A stretch of 64,000 nucleotides of DNA from Tistlia sp040905785 (GCF_040905785.1 NZ_JBBDQW010000083.1:1-64000), one strand, 5' to 3'; shown: positions 1 to 8,283, counted from the stretch's first letter. The notes: generated by a model not told the origin, from the letters alone. Made by a program: numbers and translations.

Positions 1-101
1 CGAAGCGCTTGCCCGATGCGCCGCATCGCGCTGCGCGCTTCTCCTTGCCTGTCCGACGATAACCCACGTGACGACCCCTTCCAGTATGAGAAATCCAGGC
101 T
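1..101. repeat. Right half of a palindromic repeat element (copy A, cut by window edge)
   Basis: This stretch matches 1523-1623 with only two differences in about 101 bases (positions 35 and 56 here). It ends about 34 bases beyond the glycerate kinase stop codon. The matching copy at 1420-1625 is a long imperfect palindrome, so this is probably the right arm of a second full copy whose left arm lies outside the window. Both copies are in the same orientation. It encodes nothing recognisable. Confidence 0.85.
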
Positions 102-135
102 GGTCCGCCTTCGGTGCCCGGCGAAGCGGCGGCGG

Positions 136-1410
136 TCACGTTACCAAAATGGCGCGGAAGTCGTTAACGTTGGTCAGGGTCGGGCCGGTCACGATCAGGT
201 CGTCGAGCCCGGCGAAGAAGCCGTAGGCGTCGTTGGCCGCGAGCAGCGCCTTGGCGTCGAGCCCGCGGGCCGCCGCCCGGGCCAGGCTGTCCGGCGCGAG
301 CCGGGCGCCGGCATTGTCCTCGCTGCCGTCGATGCCGTCGGTGTCGCAGGCCAGGGCATGGACCCCGTCGAGCCCGTCGAGCGCCACGGCCAGCGCCAGC
401 AGGAACTCGGCATTGCGTCCGCCGCGCCCACCGCCCTTGCCCTTCAGGGTCACCGTCGTCTCGCCGCCCGAGAGTAGCAGGCAGGGCGCCGCGGCCGGCT
501 GCCCGAAGCGGCGCACCTGCTTGGCGATGCCGGCCATCACCCGGGCAACCTCGCGGGCCTCGCCCTCGATGTCGGCGCCCAGGATCAGCGGCGTCACGCC
601 GGCCGAACGGGCGACCTCGGCGGCGGCTTCGAGTGCGTCCTGGGGCCGGGCGATCAGCTCCAGGCGGCTTCCGGCCAGCCGCGGATCATCCGGCTTGGGC
701 GTCTCCTCGGCGCCTTCCTCGAGATGGCGGCGCACGGCCTCGGGCGGCTCGATCCCGTACTTGCGCAGGATCGCACGGGCGTCGGCGAAGCTGGTCGGGT
801 CGCCGACCGTGGGGCCAGAGCCGATGGTCGCCGGGTCGTCGTCGGGCACGTCGGAGATCGCCAGGGTCACGACCCGCGCAGGGTGCGCCGCGGCGGCGAG
901 CCGGCCGCCCTTGATCGCGGAGAGGTGCTTGCGCACGCAGTTCATCTCGCCGATCGCGGCGCCGCTGGCCAGCAGCGCCTTGTTCACCGCCTGCTTGTCG
1001 GCCAGGTCCAGGCCGGGCGCCGGCAGGCTCAGCAGGGCCGATCCGCCGCCGGAGATCAGGCAGAGCAGCAGATCCTCGGAGCCGAGGCCGCGCGCCAGCT
1101 CCAGGATGCGGCGGGCGGCCTCGCGGCCGGCGGCGTCGGGCACCGGATGGGCGGCCTCGACGACCTCGATGCGCTCGCAGGGGCCGGCGGCCGGCCGGCC
1201 GTGGCCGTAGCGGGTGACGACGAGCCCTTCCAGGGGTCCCGGCCAGGCGCTTTCGAGCGCCCGGGCCATGGCGGCGGCGGCCTTGCCGGCGCCGACGACG
1301 AGGGTGCGCCCGGTCGGCGCCTCGGGCAGCGCGGCGGGCAGCACCCGGGCCGGGTCGGCGGCGGCGAGGGCGGCGCCAAAGGCCTCGTCGAGGAGCTGTC
1401 GGGCGTCCAT
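136..1410 (-). CDS. Glycerate 2-kinase / MOFRL-family protein (TtuD/GckA-like)
   Basis: The 424-residue protein matches the glycerate-2-kinase (DUF4147) plus C-terminal MOFRL architecture. These enzymes phosphorylate D-glycerate at C2, feeding glyoxylate, tartrate or serine-cycle carbon into glycolysis; older annotations call them hydroxypyruvate reductase TtuD. Visible marks are an early GAGKAAAAMA segment, a Gly/Ser-rich LISGGGSALLSLP loop near residue 120, and a C-terminal LLSGGETTVT followed by ACDTDGIDGSEDNAGA, typical of MOFRL. Length is normal for the family. The ATG at 1410 has no strong Shine-Dalgarno, and the palindromic element at 1420-1625 begins only about 9 bases upstream, so its leader RNA must run through that element. 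A second copy of the element follows the stop codon. Confidence 0.9.
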   Translation of the reverse strand: MDARQLLDEAFGAALAAADPARVLPAALPEAPTGRTLVVGAGKAAAAMARALESAWPGPLEGLVVTRYGHGRPAAGPCERIEVVEAAHPVPDAAGREAARRILELARGLGSEDLLLCLISGGGSALLSLPAPGLDLADKQAVNKALLASGAAIGEMNCVRKHLSAIKGGRLAAAAHPARVVTLAISDVPDDDPATIGSGPTVGDPTSFADARAILRKYGIEPPEAVRRHLEEGAEETPKPDDPRLAGSRLELIARPQDALEAAAEVARSAGVTPLILGADIEGEAREVARVMAGIAKQVRRFGQPAAAPCLLLSGGETTVTLKGKGGGRGGRNAEFLLALAVALDGLDGVHALACDTDGIDGSEDNAGARLAPDSLARAAARGLDAKALLAANDAYGFFAGLDDLIVTGPTLTNVNDFRAILVT

Positions 1411-1419
1411 GCCCGCTGT

Positions 1420-1625
1420 CTAGCCTGGATCTCTCATCTGGAAGGGGTCGGCATCGCCCCTGGCGGGCTCGCTCCGCCAGGAGCGACCCGAAGGGCGTGG
1501 GCTATCACCGCACAGGCGGCGTCGAAGCGCTTGCCCGATGCGCCGCATCGCGCTGCCCGCTTCTCCTTGCCTGTCCGCCGATAACCCACGTGACGACCCC
1601 TTCCAGTATGAGAAATCCAGGCTAG
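1420..1625. repeat. Long palindromic repeat element (MITE/REP-like, copy B)
   Basis: About 206 bases with imperfect terminal inverted repeats: TAGCCTGGATCTCTCATC at the left pairs with GATGAGAAATCCAGGCTA-like sequence at the right, continued inward by TGGAAGGGGTCG against CGACCCCTTCCA. A second inner pair, CGTGGGCTATCACCGC near 1495-1510 against GATAACCCACG near 1580-1590, extends the stem. The right half repeats at 1-101 with about 98 percent identity. It has no coding capacity. It lies between the starts of gckA-like (1410) and the end of the MFS gene (1703). The form fits a non-autonomous miniature element or a large REP-type hairpin. Confidence 0.75.
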
Positions 1626-1702
1626 CACGCCGGCGCAGCCTCGTCAGGCCGTCGCGCGCAGCCTCTCCGTCTCGGGCGGACTCCAGCCGACGGGCAGGCT
1701 GG

Positions 1703-2992
1703 CTAGGCCGTGGCGGGGCCGGTGTCGCGCAGCAGCAGGCCGGCGAGCAGCCCGACCGCCAGCAGCGCCGCCAGGGTGCCCAGGGCGACATCGTAGGCGC
1801 CGGCGCCGTAGACCCGCGCGCCGGCCTCCAGCTCGCCGTCCCAGCCGAGATCGAGCAGCCAGCCGACCAACGGCTGGAACAGCGCGCCGCTGCCGACGGT
1901 CGCGGTGTTGACCAGGGCCATGGCGGTGCCGGCGTCGCTCGCCGGCACGCTTTCGCGGGCCATGGCGTAGGTGATCGCCATGCAGCCCATGCCCACGCCG
2001 GCCAGGAAGAAGAGCGCCGAGAGCAGCGCCCCCGGCAGCCCCGGCAGATAGAGCAGGGCGACCAGGCAGACCAGCCCGAGCAGGGCGCCGAGCAGCAGCG
2101 GCAGGCGGCGCCTGCCGAGCCGGTCGGAAAGAATGCCGGCGAGCGGCGAGCCAACCGCCCAGCCGATCAGCAGCAGTGAATTGGTGCCTGCAGCCTCGGA
2201 CCGGGCGTAGCCGTGGACGTGCATCAGCCAGGGCACGCCCCAGAGGCCGGCGACGGTCAGCATCGGCGCGCTCATCGCGGCGGCGATCAGCGTCATCACC
2301 CAGAGCTGGCGGTTGCCCAGCACCCGCACGATGCCGCTCCAGAGCTCGCCCGCGCCGGCCCGCGGTGGCGGGGCGCCCTCGGCGGGCCCGGCCAAGCCGC
2401 TGTCGCGCACGACCAGCCAGATCGCCAGCGCCAGCAGGCCGCCGGCCCCGCCGGCCACGAGCATCGTGCCGCGCCAGCCGAAGGCCTCGACCAGGGCGGC
2501 GAGCGGCGCCTGGCCCAGGATGCCGCCGAGCATGCCCAGCATCATGGTCATCCCCGCGAGCTGGGCGAAGCGCTGGGGTGCGAACCACAGGGTCGCCAGC
2601 TTCAGCGTGCCGACGAAGCTGAAGCCGGCGCCGGCGCCGATCAGGAGCCGGCCGAGGTAGGCCAGCTCGACCTGCTCGGACAGGCCGAAGACGAGGCTGC
2701 CGAGCCCGCAGAGGCCGGCGCCCAGTGCCAGCATGCGACGCGGCCCGTAGCGGTCGACCAGCAGGCCGACGGGGATCTGCAGGCCGGCGTAGGCGTAGAA
2801 GTAGAAGGCGGACAGGCCGCCCAGCAGCGCCCCTCCGACCTGGAAGTCGCGCATCAGCGAGTCGACCATGACGCTCGGCGCGACGCGCTGGAAGAAGCCG
2901 TAGCAGAACAGCGTGGCGCCGAGGCCCCAGACGATCCAGGGCAGGGCGGTGCCGCCGCCGCGCGCCGCCGCCGGCCCGGATGGCACCGTCAT
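1703..2992 (-). CDS. MFS transporter
   Basis: The 429-residue protein is a 12-helix major facilitator. After the second helix it shows the family loop GLLVDRYGPRRML (motif A), with a matching LSDRLGRRR loop in the second half. It resembles bacterial organic-anion and sugar-acid symporters, but the substrate cannot be read from sequence. Its start overlaps the stop of the GntR gene by 4 bases (ATGA), so the two are co-transcribed and translationally coupled, regulator first. Divergence from the DapA-family gene suggests that the transported compound is the substrate, or a relative of the substrate, of the enzymes at 4013-6606. Confidence 0.88.
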   Translation of the reverse strand: MTVPSGPAAARGGGTALPWIVWGLGATLFCYGFFQRVAPSVMVDSLMRDFQVGGALLGGLSAFYFYAYAGLQIPVGLLVDRYGPRRMLALGAGLCGLGSLVFGLSEQVELAYLGRLLIGAGAGFSFVGTLKLATLWFAPQRFAQLAGMTMMLGMLGGILGQAPLAALVEAFGWRGTMLVAGGAGGLLALAIWLVVRDSGLAGPAEGAPPPRAGAGELWSGIVRVLGNRQLWVMTLIAAAMSAPMLTVAGLWGVPWLMHVHGYARSEAAGTNSLLLIGWAVGSPLAGILSDRLGRRRLPLLLGALLGLVCLVALLYLPGLPGALLSALFFLAGVGMGCMAITYAMARESVPASDAGTAMALVNTATVGSGALFQPLVGWLLDLGWDGELEAGARVYGAGAYDVALGTLAALLAVGLLAGLLLRDTGPATA

Positions 2993-3786
2993 GCGCCCCG
3001 GCCGCCGGCGGAGCGCCGTCGAGGCAGCGGCTGGAGGTCCGCCGCCTCGGACTCCGCCGGTGGATTGCGAAAGCCCGCCTGCGCGGCCTCGAGGTGCTCC
3101 CGCATCGCCTGGCCGGCGGCTTCGGCGTCGCCTGCCTCGATCGCCCGGTAGATGGCGCGGTGCTGGTCGAGCAGGCAGCGGTCGTCCCGCTCCGTCGGGT
3201 AGTGGCGGTTGCGGCTGTGGTCGAACATCTTCTCCAGGATCTCGCCGAGCACCGACATCAGGTGCCGATAGACCGCGCTGCCCGACGCCCTGGCGATGGC
3301 GAGGTGGTAGGCGTGATCGTCCTCCGCGCGGCAGGCGGCCGGGCGTTCGGGGTCCGCCATCGCCTCGAGGATGCGGGCGATCTCCGGCAGGCGCCCGTCG
3401 CCGCCCCGCTCGGCCGCGCGACGCACCGCCCAGATCTCAAGGTTGGCGCGGATCTCGGCGAGGTCGGCGAGGTTGGCGGCGCTGGCCCGGATCAGTTCGG
3501 TCAGGCCGACGTCGAGCGGATCGGTCGAGGCGACGATGCGGGTGCCGCCGCCCCGGACCGCCCTGACGAAGCCCTGGGCCTTGAGCTGCTGGAGGGCGGC
3601 GCGCACCGACGCCCGGCTCACCTCCATCAGCTCGGCGAGCTGGCGCTCGCCCGGCAGGCGCTCGCCGGGGACCAGCTCGCCAGCCGCGATCAGCCGCAGA
3701 ATCTCGCGCGCGACCCGGTCGGACACCCGCACGCGCTGGATCGACTGGAACCGCAGGTCGGGGACGCTCGGCGCGGTTCGCTGCAT
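2989..3786 (-). CDS. GntR-family transcriptional regulator, FadR subfamily
   Basis: The 265-residue protein has an N-terminal winged helix: GERLPGERQLAELM followed by the recognition segment VSRASVRAALQQLKAQGF. An all-helical FCD ligand domain follows, with the expected Asp/His metal-ligand pattern (RANLEIWAVRRAAER, DDHAYHLAIARAS, LDQHRAIYRAIEAGD). FCD proteins usually sense organic acids. It is the first gene of a two-gene unit with the MFS transporter and is divergent from the DapA-family gene, so it probably controls both directions from the 3787-4012 region. The effector is not deducible. Confidence 0.9.
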   Translation of the reverse strand: MQRTAPSVPDLRFQSIQRVRVSDRVAREILRLIAAGELVPGERLPGERQLAELMEVSRASVRAALQQLKAQGFVRAVRGGGTRIVASTDPLDVGLTELIRASAANLADLAEIRANLEIWAVRRAAERGGDGRLPEIARILEAMADPERPAACRAEDDHAYHLAIARASGSAVYRHLMSVLGEILEKMFDHSRNRHYPTERDDRCLLDQHRAIYRAIEAGDAEAAGQAMREHLEAAQAGFRNPPAESEAADLQPLPRRRSAGGRGA

Positions 3787-3948
3787 CGGCTCGACCGCCG
3801 GCGCGGCTGCGCGCGGCCCCTCTCTGTTCCTCTGATTCGACCGGGCGAGCCTGCCCAGCCGGCTCGCGGAGCGTCAAGCCTGCGCCCTGCACGGCTGCGC
3901 CGCGCAGCCGGCATGGCCTCCGGCGGACACGGGCGGCGACAAAGGCTC

Positions 3949-3988
3949 TTGGGTGGCAGGTCGCGGCCGCGCTATACCGGTCGCCGGT
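3949..3988 (+). promoter_or_regulatory. Candidate promoter and operator ahead of the DapA-family gene
   Basis: A TTGGGT box at 3949-3954 and TATACC at 3973-3978 are 18 bases apart, a possible sigma-70 promoter reading toward the gene at 4013. An inverted repeat ACCGG-TCG-CCGGT at 3976-3988 overlaps the -10 box and could bind the divergent GntR regulator. This is read by eye only and is weak because the surroundings are GC-rich. Confidence 0.3.
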
Positions 3989-4012
3989 TTCCTCGACAGG
4001 CAGGAGCGATTC

Positions 4013-4930
4013 ATGAGCAGCGTCACGGCCGGTGACTGGACCGGCGTCTTCCCCGCGGTGACGACCCAGTTCGCCTCCGACGAATCGATCGACGCGGAGG
4101 CCAACCAGGCCCATGTCCGTACCCTGGTCGAGGCGGGCGTCGACGGCCTGATCATGCTCGGGACCCTCGGCGAGGCCACGACGATGGAGCCCGAGGAGAA
4201 GCGCGAGGTGATCCGCGCCACGCTCGAGACCGTGGCCGGCCGCGTGCCGGTGCTCGCCGGCGTCGCCGAGTTCTCGACCCGCGCCGCCTGCCGTTTCGCC
4301 GAGGACATGCAGGCGCTCGGCTGCAGCGGCCTGATGGTGCTGCCGGCGATGGTCTACCGGGCCGACGCCGCCGAGGCGATGGCGCACTTCCGGGCCGTGG
4401 CGCGCGCCAGCGACCTGCCGGTCATGGTCTACAACAACCCCGTCACCTACGGCGTCGACGTGACCCCGGAGATGTTCGCCGAGCTGGCCGACGAGGAGAC
4501 CCTGGTCGCCATCAAGGAGAGCTCCGACGACCCGCGCCGGATCACCGACATCGTCAACCAGGTGGGCGAGCGCTACACCCTGTTCTGCGGCGTCGACGAC
4601 CTGGCGCTGGAGACCGCCATGCTCGGCACCACCGGCTGGGTCGCCGGGCTGGTCAATGCCTTCCCGGAAGAGTCGGTGCGGCTCTGGCGCCTGATCCACC
4701 AGGAGCGCTGGGAGGAGGCGCGGACGCTCTACCGCTGGTTCACGCCGCTGCTGCACCTCGACGTCCACATCAAGCTGGTCCAGTACATCAAGCTGGCCCA
4801 GGCGCTCTGCGGCCACGGCACCGAGACGGTGCGCGCGCCGCGCCGCAAGCTCGAGGGCGCCGAGCGCGAGCGGGTCATCGGCATCGTCCAGGCGGGTCTC
4901 GACGCGCGGCCTAAGCTCGCGGCGGAGTAG
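4013..4930 (+). CDS. Dihydrodipicolinate synthase-family lyase/deaminase (candidate hydroxyproline-pathway deaminase)
   Basis: The 305-residue class I aldolase-type (beta/alpha)8 protein has the DapA family layout: GTLGEATTM phosphate/carboxylate loop near residue 50, VYNNPVTYGVDV with the conserved Tyr near 140, and Schiff-base Lys168 in VAIKESSDD. ATG 4013 was chosen because AGGAG lies 6 bases upstream; an in-frame start at 3953 has no such site. A 4-hydroxyproline epimerase lies nearby, so it may be the delta-1-pyrroline-4-hydroxy-2-carboxylate deaminase (HypD/LhpC type) that yields alpha-ketoglutarate semialdehyde. Other DapA-family roles (N-acetylneuraminate lyase, keto-deoxy sugar-acid aldolase) are possible. 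True DapA is less likely given the context. Confidence 0.85.
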   Translation: MSSVTAGDWTGVFPAVTTQFASDESIDAEANQAHVRTLVEAGVDGLIMLGTLGEATTMEPEEKREVIRATLETVAGRVPVLAGVAEFSTRAACRFAEDMQALGCSGLMVLPAMVYRADAAEAMAHFRAVARASDLPVMVYNNPVTYGVDVTPEMFAELADEETLVAIKESSDDPRRITDIVNQVGERYTLFCGVDDLALETAMLGTTGWVAGLVNAFPEESVRLWRLIHQERWEEARTLYRWFTPLLHLDVHIKLVQYIKLAQALCGHGTETVRAPRRKLEGAERERVIGIVQAGLDARPKLAAE

Positions 4931-4932
4931 CC

Positions 4933-5409
4933 TTGCCCGCAGCCGTTGCCCCCCACCAGACCTCCTGGGACCGGGCGCTGCTGGAGCAGGCGGTCGCCCT
5001 GGCCGAGCGCTGCACCCCTTCGCAAACCGCCTATTCCGTCGGCTCGATGATCGCCGACGCCAGCGGCCGCCTGCTGGCGACCGGCTTCAGCCGAGAGCTC
5101 GGCGAGGCCTGGCACGCCGAGGAGGTCGCGCTGGACAAGGCGCGCCGCGCCGGGCTCGACCTGGCGGGCGCCACGATTTACGCCTCGATGGAGCCCTGCG
5201 GCCTGCGCCTCTCCGGGCGCAAGCCCTGCGCCCAGCATATCCTGGAGGCCGGCATCCGCCGCGTCGTGCTGGCCCTGCGCGAGCCGCCGAAGTTCGTGGA
5301 GAACGAGGCGATCGGCCGATTGCAGCGCTTCGGCGTGGCGGTCATCGAGATCCCCGAGCTGGCCGAGGCCGCGCGCCGGCCGAATCGGCATCTGCTGGGA
5401 GGGGAGTAG
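4933..5409 (+). CDS. Cytidine/RibD-type deaminase domain protein
   Basis: The 158-residue zinc-dependent deaminase fold shows the catalytic HAEE motif (AWHAEEVAL) and a PCG-x8-PC metal-binding segment (MEPCGLRLSGRKPC). This resembles the deaminase half of RibD without the reductase half. It starts with TTG two bases after the preceding stop codon, with GGAG from the end of that gene serving as ribosome-binding site, so it is tightly coupled to the DapA-family gene. The substrate is not evident; the context suggests an amino or imino intermediate of the same pathway, which is inference only. Confidence 0.8.
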   Translation: MPAAVAPHQTSWDRALLEQAVALAERCTPSQTAYSVGSMIADASGRLLATGFSRELGEAWHAEEVALDKARRAGLDLAGATIYASMEPCGLRLSGRKPCAQHILEAGIRRVVLALREPPKFVENEAIGRLQRFGVAVIEIPELAEAARRPNRHLLGGE

Positions 5410-5427
5410 GGGGCGAGGCCTTCTTTT

Positions 5428-5540
5428 TTCGTCATTCCCGCGAAGGCGGGGATCCATCGTGGCTTCCCGCCCGTGCCGGCGGCCCCGTCCGTGCGCGACG
5501 GCGGCTCCCTATGGATTCCCGCCTTCGCGGGAATGACGAA
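5428..5540. repeat. Palindromic intergenic repeat with TTCGTCATTCCCGCGAAGGC arms
   Basis: The left arm TTCGTCATTCCCGCGAAGGC (from 5428) is mirrored by GCCTTCGCGGGAATGACGAA ending at 5540, a perfect 20-base inverted repeat; the stem continues imperfectly with GGGGATCCAT against ATGGATTCCC. About 55 bases lie between the arms. This CATTCCCGCGAAGGCGGG motif is a familiar dispersed palindrome in alphaproteobacterial genomes. Here it sits between convergent genes and could act as a bidirectional terminator or mRNA 3' stabiliser. Confidence 0.85.
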
Positions 5541-5595
5541 GGAGAGGGGCGGGAACGACGAAGAGTAAGGGCGGGGAGTGGGGGGCGCCTTCCCC

Positions 5596-6606
5596 TCACA
5601 CGACCTGGAAGCCGTGGGCGAAGGGGTCGTGGGGGTCGACGAAGATCGTGTTGAGGCCGGTGATCCTCGCCCAGCCCTCGACCGAGGGCACGATGGCCGG
5701 ACGGCCGGCCAGCCTCGTCTCCTCCTCGATGCGGCCGCGGAACAGGCTGCCGATGATCGACTCGTGGACGAAGTCCGCGCCGGCCTTCAGGCGGCCCTTG
5801 GCGTGGAGCTGGGCCATGCGCGCCGAGGTGCCGGTGCCGCAGGGGCTGCGGTCGATCGCCTTGTCGCCGTAGAAGACGGCGTTGCGGGCGTCGGCCCCGG
5901 CCTGGGTCGGCCGGCCGGTCCACAGCACGTGGCTGACGCCGCGGATCGTCGGGTCCTCGGGATGCACGACCTCGACGGCCTCGTTGACCGCCTGGCGCAG
6001 CAGCGGCGAGAGGCGCAGCACCTCGGCCGGCGCGATCGTCTCCAGCCCGCCGAAGCGCTGCTGCGGCTCGACGATGGCGTAGAAGTTGCCGCCGTAGGCG
6101 ATGTCCAGGGTCAGGGGCCCGAGGGTCGGGCAATCGACCTCCAGCCCCTCGACCGCCAGGAAGGAGCGCACGTTGGTGATGCGCACCGCCTCGACCCGGC
6201 CCTGGCCGTCGCGCCGGTAGCGGGCGAGCACCCGGCCGGCCGGGGCGTCGAGGGCGAGCAGGCCCTCCTCGGCCGGCTGCACCAGGCCGCGCTCGATCGC
6301 GAAGGTGACGGTGCCGATCGTGCCGTGGCCGCACATCGGCAGGCAGCCGGAGGTCTCGATGAAGAGGATGGCGACGTCGCAGTCGGGGCGCGTCGGCGGG
6401 TAGAGCAGCGAGCCCGACATCATGTCGTGGCCGCGCGGCTCGAACATCAGGGCGGTGCGGATCCAGTCGTAGCGCGCCAGGAAGTCCTGCCGCTTCTCAC
6501 TCATCGAGGCACCGCGCAGGGCCGGGCCGCCGCCCGCGACCAGCCGCACCGGATTGCCGCAGGTGTGGCCGTCGATGCAGAAGAAGGTGTTGGGCCGGGT
6601 CTCCAT
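5596..6606 (-). CDS. 4-hydroxyproline epimerase (proline racemase family)
   Basis: The 336-residue proline-racemase-fold protein should invert the alpha carbon of trans-4-hydroxy-L-proline to give cis-4-hydroxy-D-proline, the first step of bacterial hydroxyproline breakdown. Both catalytic cysteines are present: MCGHGTIG near residue 91 and SPCGTGTSA near 254. The second Cys separates epimerases and racemases from the Thr-bearing 3-hydroxyproline dehydratases. The N-terminus FFCIDGHTCGNPVRLVAGGG is typical of 4-hydroxyproline epimerases and supports the start at 6606, though no good Shine-Dalgarno is visible. It converges on the lyase/deaminase pair. No D-hydroxyproline dehydrogenase of the usual type and no semialdehyde dehydrogenase is seen nearby. 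Confidence 0.88.
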   Translation of the reverse strand: METRPNTFFCIDGHTCGNPVRLVAGGGPALRGASMSEKRQDFLARYDWIRTALMFEPRGHDMMSGSLLYPPTRPDCDVAILFIETSGCLPMCGHGTIGTVTFAIERGLVQPAEEGLLALDAPAGRVLARYRRDGQGRVEAVRITNVRSFLAVEGLEVDCPTLGPLTLDIAYGGNFYAIVEPQQRFGGLETIAPAEVLRLSPLLRQAVNEAVEVVHPEDPTIRGVSHVLWTGRPTQAGADARNAVFYGDKAIDRSPCGTGTSARMAQLHAKGRLKAGADFVHESIIGSLFRGRIEEETRLAGRPAIVPSVEGWARITGLNTIFVDPHDPFAHGFQVV

Positions 6607-6681
6607 GGCCGAAGGAGGTATGCCAGATCGACCGCGGCGACAACGGCGGAAATGCGCTGCGCGGAGCCTCCGGAGTTCGCG

Positions 6682-8193
6682 CTACTCGTCGCCCGGCGGC
6701 GCGAGCTCCCTGCGCTCGAGCGCCGTGGTCGCGGGGCCGGTCAATACGCTGCCGTCCTCCAGGAAGCGCGAGCCGTGACAGGGGCAGTCCCAGCTGCGGT
6801 CGATCGAGTTCCAGCCGACGACGCAGCCGAGATGGCTGCAGATCGCGGAAAGGGCGTGGAGCCTGCCGTCAGCGTCCTTCGACACCGCGAGCTTCTCGCC
6901 CTCCACCTCGAACACCGCGCCCTGTCCGGGCGCCAGCTCGACCTCGCTCGACCGGCTTCCGAACAGGCGGTCCTTCACGAAGTGGCCGGCGACCTCGAGG
7001 TTCTCCTTCAGGAAGGTCGGCCCGCCCGCCGCCGGCCTGAGGCGCGTGGCGTCGAAGACGGCGGCCCAGGAATTCTCGCAGCCCAGTACGAGGTCGGAGA
7101 GGATCGCGCCCGCCGCCGTGCCGTTGGTGATGCCCCAGGCCTTGAAGCCCGTGGCGACGAGCAGCGGCGAGCCGCTGCTGGCACGCCCGACGAAGGGCAG
7201 GCCGTCCATCGGCGAGAAATCCTCGCTGGTCCAGCGATAGGCCACCTCTTCGATCCCGAAAGCCTCCTGCAGGAAGCGCTCGAGCTCCTCGGCGAGCTCG
7301 GTCGCCTCCTCGGTGTGGCCGGGCTTGTAAGTGCCGCCGGCGGCGACGAGGTAGGTCTCGCCGTTGCGGCGGTCGACGCGGAACGAGTGGCTCGGCTCGT
7401 CCGTGCTCTTGAACATGCCGTCGGGGGCGCGCGCCGGGTCGACCCGGCCGGCGGCCATGGGGTGCGCGAAGGGGTAGGCCTTGGCGAAGAACATGCCGTC
7501 CGGCACCGTCGGTATCTGCGTCGCCACGACAACGTGGTCGGCGGTAACGGTGGCGCCGCTCTCGGTCTCTACGCGGCAGGGCTCGCCGGACTCCACCTTC
7601 GTCACCCGCGTGTTCTCGAACAGCTGTCCCTCGCGCGCGAAGGCGGCGGCGAGACCGTCGAGGTAGCGCACCGGATCGAACTGCGCCTGGCCGTCGAAGC
7701 GGATTGCGCCGGCGACCGGGAAGGGCAGCGGCAGCTCGCGGGTGAAGCTTGCCGGCAGGCCGAGCCGCAGGGCCGCCTCGACCTCGGCCTCGAGCGCCGG
7801 CACCGACTCCTCGGCACGGCCGTAGAGGTAGGCCGCCTTGTGCTCGAAAGCGCAGTCGATGGCGAGCTCCTTGACGAAGCCCTCGATGCGCCGGATCGCC
7901 GCCTGGTTAGCCGCGGCATAGTCGGCCGCGCGCGGCTCGCCCAGGTCGTCGATCAGCTTGCGGTAGGTCAGCCCGTGCTGGGAGGTGATCTTGGCGGTCG
8001 ACTTGCCGGTCGCCTGCCTGCCGACCCGGAGCGCCTCCAGCACCGCGACCCGCTTGCCGCCGCGGCGCAGCAGTTCCGCGGCGGTCAGGCCGACGATGCC
8101 GGCGCCGATGACGACGACATCGACCTGCAAGTCGCCCTGCAGGCTCGGATAGGTGGGGGCCGGGCCCCCGGCCGACGGCCAGTACTGGTTCAC
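6682..8193 (-). CDS. FAD-dependent oxidoreductase with C-terminal Rieske [2Fe-2S] domain
   Basis: The 503-residue protein starts with a DAO-type FAD domain (dinucleotide motif VVIGAGIVGLTAAELL at about residues 28-45) similar to glycine/D-amino-acid/gamma-glutamylputrescine oxidases. It ends with a Rieske domain whose ligands are CSHLGC near 452 and CPCHGSRF near 472. The same fusion is known in uncharacterised Bacillus YhfW-type proteins. The Rieske centre would let electrons leave the flavin one at a time rather than to oxygen. It lies 75 bases upstream of the hydroxyproline epimerase on the same strand, so it could be a D-amino-acid or D-hydroxyproline dehydrogenase; that link is inference. 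The start MNQYWPSA is reasonable. Confidence 0.85.
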   Translation of the reverse strand: MNQYWPSAGGPAPTYPSLQGDLQVDVVVIGAGIVGLTAAELLRRGGKRVAVLEALRVGRQATGKSTAKITSQHGLTYRKLIDDLGEPRAADYAAANQAAIRRIEGFVKELAIDCAFEHKAAYLYGRAEESVPALEAEVEAALRLGLPASFTRELPLPFPVAGAIRFDGQAQFDPVRYLDGLAAAFAREGQLFENTRVTKVESGEPCRVETESGATVTADHVVVATQIPTVPDGMFFAKAYPFAHPMAAGRVDPARAPDGMFKSTDEPSHSFRVDRRNGETYLVAAGGTYKPGHTEEATELAEELERFLQEAFGIEEVAYRWTSEDFSPMDGLPFVGRASSGSPLLVATGFKAWGITNGTAAGAILSDLVLGCENSWAAVFDATRLRPAAGGPTFLKENLEVAGHFVKDRLFGSRSSEVELAPGQGAVFEVEGEKLAVSKDADGRLHALSAICSHLGCVVGWNSIDRSWDCPCHGSRFLEDGSVLTGPATTALERRELAPPGDE

Positions 8194-8283
8194 AGCCGAT
8201 CTCCCACTGCTCGAGGTTCCGGGACCGGTAGAGGCGCTTCCGGGCGTCTCTGCCTCCCTTGGCCAACGTCACCCCGCGGTGGC

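Noticed and set aside
6612..6778. Small plus-strand frame starting just after a GAAGGAGGT ribosome-binding-like site
   Set aside because: It overlaps the end of the FAD-Rieske gene antisense and its product is Arg/Ser-rich without any family signal; the good site is probably chance.
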